A stretch of DNA of 10,018 nucleotides. It comes from Rubritepida sp. (GTDB lineage Bacteria; Pseudomonadota; Alphaproteobacteria; Acetobacterales; Acetobacteraceae). The notes under the pieces are model-generated. The model did not search any database and was not told the origin of the DNA. It worked only from the letters and a program-made list of their open reading frames with translations. Positions 5,998 through 10,018 of this stretch are shown here, in pieces. A program made the position numbers and the translations under genes. The stretch covers positions 1 through 10,018 of the forward strand of contig JAQGHZ010000303.1 of assembly GCA_028291485.1 (NCBI GenBank), in the 5' to 3' direction. Each line of letters begins with the position of its first letter. Within the stretch, counting starts at the first letter, position 1.

Positions 5998-6023
5998 CGG
6001 CCGGTGGATCTCTCCACCGGCCG
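5998..6023 (-). terminator. perfect hairpin after gene B
   Basis: CGGCCGGTGGA / TCTC loop / TCCACCGGCCG is an 11-bp perfect stem with a 4-base loop, 23 bp beyond the stop codon of gene B. It is very likely its terminator, although no long T-run follows. A second small hairpin, CTGATCC-GGCG-GGATCAG (6033-6050), overlaps the stop codon itself. Confidence 0.7.
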
Positions 6024-6046
6024 CCCGTGACGCTGATCCGGCGGGA

Positions 6047-6328
6047 TCAGTTGCTGCTGTCGACCTTGATCTGCGACGGATCCCGCGCGACGGAGGGAGA
6101 CTGCGTGCGGAACACGCGCTGGGTGTCGTACTGCGTCTGGCCGGGCGCGCCGGTCACCGTGGCATTCGCGCTGCCGACGATGTTGGCGGAAGGCGCGTCG
6201 TACTCGACATGGGGGTTATTGCCCTCGCCGACCAGACGGGGACCCGACGGGGTGAAGCCGGACTGGGCGAAAGCGGTGGCGGAAAACAGGCCGACAACGG
6301 CGGCGGCGAGAAGAGTGGTGCGGATCAT
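6047..6328 (-). CDS. small secreted protein, 93 aa, unknown function (array member B)
   Basis: The protein starts with a Sec signal peptide, MIRTTLLAAAVVGLFSATAFA (cleavage after AFA, residue 21), followed by a mature part of about 72 residues. That part is polar, with one repeated theme: LVGEGNNPHVEYDAPSANIV then GSANATVTGAPGQ, then YDTQRVFRTQSPSVARDPSQI. Its mature region matches that of member C in about 44 of 62 positions, so the two are paralogues from tandem duplication. No cysteine, transmembrane segment or known catalytic motif is visible. The start at 6328 is chosen for the signal peptide; an upstream in-frame extension would consist of the conserved 5' core. A GGGAA run lies near the ATG. 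I do not recognise the family; periplasmic or extracellular location is the only supported statement about its role. Confidence 0.78.
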   Translation of the reverse strand: MIRTTLLAAAVVGLFSATAFAQSGFTPSGPRLVGEGNNPHVEYDAPSANIVGSANATVTGAPGQTQYDTQRVFRTQSPSVARDPSQIKVDSSN

Positions 6329-6354
6329 GGCGATGATTCCCTTTGATGAGTCGA

Positions 6355-6378
6355 GGCGGTCGGGATAGGCCACCTCGT
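6355..6378 (-). promoter_or_regulatory. conserved 24-bp 5' core of gene B
   Basis: On the minus strand this is ACGAGGTGGCC then TATCCCGACCGCC, 26 bp upstream of the start codon. It differs from the gene A copy at two bases only. A -10-like TATATG (6381-6386) lies directly upstream, but I see no well-spaced -35 box here. Confidence 0.62.
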
Positions 6379-6427
6379 TGCATATACACCTACTGCGGAT
6401 CGCGGTTTTGAGCAATGCGTCCAGTCA

Positions 6428-6441
6428 CATATCCGTCATAC
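6428..6441 (-). promoter_or_regulatory. conserved upstream box of gene B
   Basis: The box reads GTATGACGGATATG on the minus strand, 49 bp upstream of the gene B core. It differs from the gene A box at two bases. Confidence 0.45.
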
Positions 6442-6503
6442 GCGGAGCCGATGACGACGGGGCTTGCCAAAGCGAGAGGCCGACAGGGTGAATTGGCATG
6501 GAA

Positions 6504-6531
6504 GGGATCGGCGGTATTCCCCCGCCGACCC
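6504..6531 (-). terminator. hairpin after gene C
   Basis: On the plus strand GGGATCGGCGG / TATTCCC / CCGCCGACCC forms a GC-rich stem of about 10 pairs including one G-T, 15 bp beyond the stop of gene C. On the transcribed minus strand it is followed by only two T residues, so termination strength is uncertain. Confidence 0.6.
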
Positions 6532-6546
6532 TCTCAAGCGAAAGCC

Positions 6547-6810
6547 TTAGCTGTGGCTGCGGACCACGATCGACGACGGGTCCCGCGCGGCGGTGGGAGC
6601 CTGCGTCCGGTAGACGCGCTGCGTCTCGTAATGCACCTGGCCGGGCGCACCACTCACCGTCGCATCGGCGGCGCCGACGATATTGGCCGAGGGCGCGTCA
6701 TAGGCGACGTGCCGGTTGTTGCCCTCGCCCACGAAGTGCGGGTTCGACTGCGCGAAGGCCATGGTGGAGAGGCCCGTGAAGGCGGCGGCGAGGAGGATGT
6801 TGCGGATCAT
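6547..6810 (-). CDS. small secreted protein, 87 aa, unknown function (array member C)
   Basis: The protein has a Sec signal peptide, MIRNILLAAAFTGLSTMAFA (cleavage after residue 20), and a mature part of about 67 residues close to member B: FVGEGNNRHVAYDAPSANIV, then a GAxGQ-like segment, then YETQRVYRTQAPTAARDPSS. Differences from B include Q to H and D to E substitutions and a different C-terminus (VVRSHS), consistent with divergence of a functional copy rather than decay. It lacks the seven or so extra residues B has after the cleavage site. The start at 6810 follows GGGAAC about 8 bp upstream and gives the signal peptide. It is the first gene of the array in transcription order. Each member has its own 5' elements and terminator, so they are probably separate transcripts. 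Confidence 0.78.
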   Translation of the reverse strand: MIRNILLAAAFTGLSTMAFAQSNPHFVGEGNNRHVAYDAPSANIVGAADATVSGAPGQVHYETQRVYRTQAPTAARDPSSIVVRSHS

Positions 6811-6835
6811 CACGATTGTTCCCGTCGGAAAGCGG

Positions 6836-6859
6836 GGCGGTCGGGATTGGCCGTCTCGT
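6836..6859 (-). promoter_or_regulatory. conserved 24-bp 5' core of gene C
   Basis: On the minus strand this is ACGAGACGGCC then AATCCCGACCGCC, 25 bp upstream of the gene C start. It has one change from the gene A copy. The base just outside the core is deleted relative to A, which breaks the reading frame that A and B share here. The conservation is therefore at DNA/RNA level, not of a peptide. Confidence 0.65.
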
Positions 6860-6867
6860 GTAGATGC

Positions 6868-6897
6868 AACATACACATCGCACCGCGGTTCCGCCAA
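6868..6897 (-). promoter_or_regulatory. putative sigma-70-type promoter of gene C
   Basis: TTGGCG (6892-6897) and TATGTT (6868-6873) on the minus strand have an 18-bp spacer, identical to the arrangement before gene A. Confidence 0.4.
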
Positions 6898-6908
6898 TTC
6901 CCACATCG

Positions 6909-6922
6909 CATATCGGATATTC
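6909..6922 (-). promoter_or_regulatory. conserved upstream box of gene C
   Basis: GAATATCCGATATG on the minus strand lies 49 bp upstream of the gene C core. It contains the small inverted repeat ATATC-G-GATAT (6910-6920). Beyond it, a separate perfect 12-bp palindrome GTGGAATTCCAC occurs at 6946-6957. Confidence 0.4.
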
Positions 6923-6977
6923 GGCAGGGCCATGACCCGCGTCCAGTGGAATTCCACAAGGCTCAGGTGGCGCCGGA

Positions 6978-7418
6978 TCAGCGCAGGCCCGCGAAGAACG
7001 CCCGCAGCAGCGCACCGGCCTCGCTCTCGCGCACGCCGCCCACGACCTCCGGCACGTGGTTGCACTGCGGATGCCGGAAGACGCGCGCCCCATGCTCCGT
7101 CCCGCCGCCCTTAAGGTCGTAGGCGCCGAAGACCACGCGCCCCACGCGGAACAGGCTCGCCGCCTGGGCGCACATGGCGCAGGGCTCCAGCGTCACCCAG
7201 AGCGTGGCGCCCGCCAGATGCTTGTCGCCCGCCGCCAGGGACGCCGCGCGCAGCGCCAGCATCTCGGCATGGGCGGAGGGGTCGCGCAGCTCCTCGACAC
7301 GGTTGCCGGCGCGCGACAGCACACGCCCTTCGGCATCGGTGACGACGGCGCCGATCGGCACCTCCTCGCGCAGCGCGGCCGCGCGCGCCTCTTCCAGCGC
7401 CATCTCCATCGGGGTCAT
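6978..7418 (-). CDS. tadA: tRNA adenosine(34) deaminase TadA
   Basis: The 146-aa protein is a cytidine/deoxycytidylate-deaminase-fold enzyme that converts A34 to inosine in the anticodon of tRNA-Arg(ACG). The zinc site is complete: DPSAHAEMLALR with His50 and the catalytic Glu52, and LEPCAMC with Cys80 and Cys83. The N-terminal helix MALEEARAAALREEVPIGAVV is typical of TadA, as are RVGRVVFGAYDLKGGG and the closing ESEAGALLRAFF. Length is normal. The start at 7418 gives the usual MTPMEMALEEA beginning; an upstream in-frame ATG (7474) would add 19 atypical residues. The ribosome binding site is weak. It is divergent from the C26 hydrolase gene with 93 bp between. The family also includes guanine deaminases, but these motifs fit TadA better. 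Confidence 0.9.
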   Translation of the reverse strand: MTPMEMALEEARAAALREEVPIGAVVTDAEGRVLSRAGNRVEELRDPSAHAEMLALRAASLAAGDKHLAGATLWVTLEPCAMCAQAASLFRVGRVVFGAYDLKGGGTEHGARVFRHPQCNHVPEVVGGVRESEAGALLRAFFAGLR

Positions 7419-7511
7419 GCAGGTCTTTTGGCGGGCAGGCGTGCCCCACGCAAACCTGAAACGAGCAAACTTCATCTGGACGCGGCGGCCCCACGCTGCT
7501 TCACAGCGACA

Positions 7512-8222
7512 ATGAAACGTCCTGTCATCGGATTGACCCTCGACGCCGAGCCCGCCGGGGGCTGGTCGAGGCTGCCCTGGTACGCGCTGCGCCAGAATTA
7601 TTTTTCCGCGGTGATCGCGGCGGGTGGCCTGCCGGTCGCGCTGCCCCACGCGCCGGAGCTCGCCGCCGACTATCTCGACGCCATCGACGGCCTGCTGGTC
7701 ACGGGCGGCGCCTTCGACGTGGACCCGGCCCTCTGGGGCGACGAGGCACCGCATCCCAAGGTCACGCTGAAGCCGGGCCGCACGGATTTCGAGCTCGCCG
7801 TCACGCGCCGCGCGCTGGAGCATGACACGCCGGTCCTCGGCATCTGCGGCGGGCAGCAGCTTCTGGCGGTGGCGCTGGGCGCCACCCTCATCCAGCACAT
7901 CCCCGACGAGCTGCCGAGCGACATCCCGCACGAGCAGCCCAACCCGCGCACCGAGCCGGGCCATGAGGTGGCCATCGCCCCCGGCACGCTGCTCGCGCGC
8001 ATCACGGGCCGCGCGCGGATGGCGGTGAACTCGGCGCATCACCAGGCGGTGAAGACGGTCGGCGCCGCGCTGATGGTGAACGCCACGGCGCCCGATGGCC
8101 TCATCGAGGGCATCGAGGCGACGGGGCACCGCTTCGCCCTCGGCGTGCAGTGGCATCCGGAATACGGGGTGGACCCCGCCGATCCGCTGATCCTGCGCGC
8201 CTTCGTGGAGGCCTGCGCATGA
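7512..8222 (+). CDS. class I glutamine amidotransferase-like hydrolase (peptidase C26, PuuD-like)
   Basis: The 236-aa protein has the C26 gamma-glutamyl hydrolase layout: VIGLTLDAE (5-13), an NYFSAVIAAGGLPVALP segment (29-45), DGLLVTGGAFDVDPALWG (59-76), the nucleophile elbow VLGICGGQQLL (Cys112), and VQWHPEY with His215 and Glu217 completing the triad. The best-known relative, PuuD, hydrolyses gamma-glutamyl-GABA in putrescine breakdown. No other Puu gene is near, so the substrate is uncertain. It is slightly shorter than E. coli PuuD (about 254 aa). The start at 7512 is directly followed by the first strand. The gene ends in a 4-bp ATGA overlap with the pseudouridine synthase gene, so translation is probably coupled. 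A cytoplasmic location is expected, as no signal is seen. Confidence 0.88.
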   Translation: MKRPVIGLTLDAEPAGGWSRLPWYALRQNYFSAVIAAGGLPVALPHAPELAADYLDAIDGLLVTGGAFDVDPALWGDEAPHPKVTLKPGRTDFELAVTRRALEHDTPVLGICGGQQLLAVALGATLIQHIPDELPSDIPHEQPNPRTEPGHEVAIAPGTLLARITGRARMAVNSAHHQAVKTVGAALMVNATAPDGLIEGIEATGHRFALGVQWHPEYGVDPADPLILRAFVEACA

Positions 8223-9028
8223 ACGCCCCTTCTGATGGCCGCAAGGCGAAGCCCGGAGTGGTGACAAAGCCGGACAGCGAAGACAACGCCGAGCGCGGCG
8301 AGCGCATCGCCAAGTGGCTCGCCCGCGCCGGCGTCGCCAGCCGCCGCGACGCCGAGAAGATCATCGCCGAAGGCCGCGTGAAGCTCTCGGGCAAGCTCGT
8401 CACCCAGCCCGCCACCTTCGTGCAGCCCGACGACGTGGTGATGGTGGATAGCAAGCCCGTGAACGAGCCGGAGCGCACGCGGCTCTTCCGCTTTCACAAG
8501 CCGGCCGGCCTCGTCACCACCCACCGCGATCCGGAGGGCCGGCCCACCGTCTTCGAGAGGCTGCCCGAGGGGCTGCCGCGGCTCATCTCCGTCGGCCGGC
8601 TCGACCTCAGCAGCGAGGGACTGCTGCTCCTCACCAATGACGGCGCCCTGGCCCGCCGGCTGGAGCTGCCGAGCAATGCCTGGGTCCGCCGCTACCGCGT
8701 GCGCGTCTTCGGCCATATCGATCCGGCCGTGCTCACCGACCTGAAGAATGGAATCACCATCCAGGGCGTTCGCTACGCCTCCATCGAAGCCGGGCTCGAC
8801 AGCCGCAAGGGCGACAATGCCTGGCTGACCATGGCGCTGCAGGAGGGCAAGAACCGCGAGATCCGCCGCGTGATGGCGCATCTGGGGCTGGAGGTCTCGC
8901 GGCTGCTGCGCGTGGCCTATGGGCCCTTCCAGCTCGGCACGCTCGAGCGCGGCCTGGTCGACGAGGTGAATCCGAAGGTGCTGCGCGAGCAGCTTGGACT
9001 GGCCGCACCCGCGAGGAAACGCTCATGA
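8219..9028 (+). CDS. rluB: RluB/RsuA-family rRNA pseudouridine synthase
   Basis: The 269-aa protein joins an S4 RNA-binding domain (about 28-80: ERIAKWLARAGVASRRDAEKII, then GRVKLSGK) to a pseudouridine synthase domain. The latter contains FRFHKPAGLVTTHRDPEGRPTVFERLP (90-116), the catalytic motif SVGRLDLSSEGLLLLTNDG (nucleophile Asp129), and GKNREIRRVMAHLGLEVSRLLRVAYGPF (210-237). RluB modifies U2605 of 23S rRNA; members RluE, RluF and RsuA are close relatives. The S4 domain and the KNREIRR form fit the RluB group best. The first 27 residues are polar and poorly conserved. The start at 8219 overlaps the previous stop (ATGA) and follows a GGAGG. It overlaps rsmD by 4 bp, a pairing of rRNA modification genes often seen in alphaproteobacteria. 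Confidence 0.9.
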   Translation: MNAPSDGRKAKPGVVTKPDSEDNAERGERIAKWLARAGVASRRDAEKIIAEGRVKLSGKLVTQPATFVQPDDVVMVDSKPVNEPERTRLFRFHKPAGLVTTHRDPEGRPTVFERLPEGLPRLISVGRLDLSSEGLLLLTNDGALARRLELPSNAWVRRYRVRVFGHIDPAVLTDLKNGITIQGVRYASIEAGLDSRKGDNAWLTMALQEGKNREIRRVMAHLGLEVSRLLRVAYGPFQLGTLERGLVDEVNPKVLREQLGLAAPARKRS

Positions 9029-9570
9029 GAATCATCGCAGGCAAGTGGAAGGGCAAGAAGCTCGTCGCCCCCCCCGGCGAGGACACGCGCCCCACCTCCG
9101 ACCGCGCGCGCCAGGCCCTCTTCGACATGCTCTGGCACGCCCCCTGGGCCGGGCGGGAATGCGTCGATGGCGCGATCGTCCTCGACGCCTTCGCCGGCAC
9201 GGGCACGCTGGGTCTGGAGGCGCTCTCGCGCGGCGCGGCGAAGGCCGCCTTCATCGAGAAGGATCGCGCGGCGCTGGTCGCGCTCCGCGCCAACATCGCC
9301 AATTGCGGCGCGGAAGCACAGGTCATCGCCGGTGACGCGAACAAGCCCCCTCGCCCGATGCAGCCGGCCACCCTCGTCTTCCTCGATCCGCCCTACGGCG
9401 CCGGCCTGCTGGGCCCTGCCCTGGAGGCGCTCGACAAGGCCGGCTGGCTCGCGCCCGGCGCGCTGATCTGCACCGAGCTCGACACCAAGGACCCCATCCC
9501 CGAGACGCGCTTCGAGACCCTCGACGACCGGCGCCACGGCAAGGCGCGGCTGCTCATCCTGCGCGGATGA
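9025..9570 (+). CDS. rsmD: 16S rRNA (guanine966-N2)-methyltransferase RsmD
   Basis: The 181-aa protein carries the RsmD signature: MRIIAGKWKGKKLVAPPG, then TRPTSDRARQALFDML (21-36), SAM motif VLDAFAGTGTLGLEALSRGA (52-71), an acidic IEKD (77-80), and the base-methylating motif FLDPPYG (119-125). It methylates N2 of G966 in 16S rRNA at the P-site side of the small subunit. Length is normal. The start overlaps rluB as ATGA with GAGGAAA just upstream. The acceptor motif is the usual DPPY. The gene's stop overlaps the following glycosyltransferase start by 4 bp. Confidence 0.94.
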   Translation: MRIIAGKWKGKKLVAPPGEDTRPTSDRARQALFDMLWHAPWAGRECVDGAIVLDAFAGTGTLGLEALSRGAAKAAFIEKDRAALVALRANIANCGAEAQVIAGDANKPPRPMQPATLVFLDPPYGAGLLGPALEALDKAGWLAPGALICTELDTKDPIPETRFETLDDRRHGKARLLILRG

Positions 9571-10018
9571 TCGCAGCCGAGCGGATCCTCGCGGTCATCC
9601 CCTCGCCCTTCCTCGGCGGCGCCGAGTTGCAGACGCTCCAGGTGGCCCGCGGCCTCTCCGGCATGGGCGCCGAGGTCACCATCGCCGCCGAGCCCGCCGT
9701 GCTGGAAGCGGCGGGCGCGCGGCTCGGGAGCTGCCGGGGCGTGTCCCTGCCGCTGCGTCCCGACCCGGCGCTCGGCTTCGCCGCGGCGCACCGGCGCCAG
9801 GCCACGGCACTGGCCCCCTTCCTCTCCGCGCTGCGGCCCGACGCCGCCCTCGTCTGCTGCCCGCTGCCCACCGAGGCCTTCGGCGCGCTGGAGGCCCTGC
9901 GCGATGCGGCGGTTCCGAGCCTCGCCGTCGCGCATCTCGTGCGCACGGACTGGCGCCTCGGCGACAGCGAGCGGGCCTGGCTGGCCGGGCTGCGTCCGGG
10001 CTGGGCGGCCGTCTCAGC
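9567..10018 (+). CDS. glycosyltransferase, N-terminal domain (runs off the window)
   Basis: The frame is open from ATG 9567 to the window end, giving 150 complete codons with no stop. It begins MIAAERILAVIPSPFLGGAE, then LQTLQVARGLSGMGAEVTIA, which is the acceptor domain of a GT-B/GT4-type glycosyltransferase (GGAELQ..ARGL..MGAEV pattern). Later segments (LRPDAALVCCPLPTEAFGALEAL and AVPSLAVAHLVRTDWRLG) fit the same domain. The donor domain with its E-x7-E motif lies outside. The start codon overlaps the rsmD stop as ATGA. Its ribosome binding site is poor, which suggests coupled translation. Base use matches the neighbours. The function beyond glycosyl transfer cannot be read. Confidence 0.78.
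   Translation, partial: MIAAERILAVIPSPFLGGAELQTLQVARGLSGMGAEVTIAAEPAVLEAAGARLGSCRGVSLPLRPDPALGFAAAHRRQATALAPFLSALRPDAALVCCPLPTEAFGALEALRDAAVPSLAVAHLVRTDWRLGDSERAWLAGLRPGWAAVS

Noticed and set aside
1..10018. CRISPR array, tRNA/rRNA genes, transposase or integrase, toxin-antitoxin pair, prophage
   Set aside because: No regularly spaced repeats, no tRNA-like cloverleaf, and no recombinase or phage motifs were seen in any convincing frame. The three-copy 5' core is spaced about 480-515 bp apart and tied to genes.

Overview
The window is GC-rich, densely coding DNA with short ATGA-type gene overlaps. It reads like an alphaproteobacterial chromosome, most likely Rhodospirillales/Acetobacteraceae (Roseomonas-like). 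This placement is an inference from composition, a Bug-type (TTT) solute-binding protein, the form of TadA, and GC-rich paired hairpins between genes. I see no rRNA, tRNA, CRISPR array, insertion sequence or phage gene.

Layout. (1) 9-2336, plus strand: a tightly overlapping trio of a 6-pyruvoyl-tetrahydropterin-synthase-like protein with several active-site replacements, a GT4 glycosyltransferase and a SAM-dependent methyltransferase. It looks like a small biosynthetic operon that may continue upstream of the window. (2) 2389-2445: two perfect hairpins between convergent genes. (3) 2453-3448, minus: an exported metallo-beta-lactamase-fold hydrolase. It is divergent from (4) 3636-5569, plus: a Bug solute-binding protein followed by an isoaspartyl peptidase/L-asparaginase. 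A perfect 18-bp palindrome sits between the divergent genes. (5) 5649-6810, minus: three small secreted proteins in tandem, two of them clear paralogues. Each is preceded by the same 24-bp DNA core and by a second box at nearly constant distance; strong hairpins follow each gene. (6) 6978-7418, minus: tadA. (7) 7512-10018, plus: a chain of 4-bp overlapping genes, namely a class-I glutamine-amidotransferase-like hydrolase (peptidase C26), an RluB-type pseudouridine synthase, rsmD, and the N-terminal part of a glycosyltransferase that runs off the window.

How the genes work together. TadA, RluB and RsmD are translation-apparatus housekeeping (tRNA wobble deamination, 23S pseudouridylation, 16S methylation). 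The Bug protein and the asparaginase/isoaspartyl peptidase may form a uptake-and-breakdown pair for an amide or dipeptide nutrient (inference). The PTPS-like/GT/MT trio suggests that a small molecule, possibly pterin-related, is glycosylated and methylated (inference). The least explained structure is the tandem array of small secreted proteins with shared 5' control DNA between 5649 and 6922.
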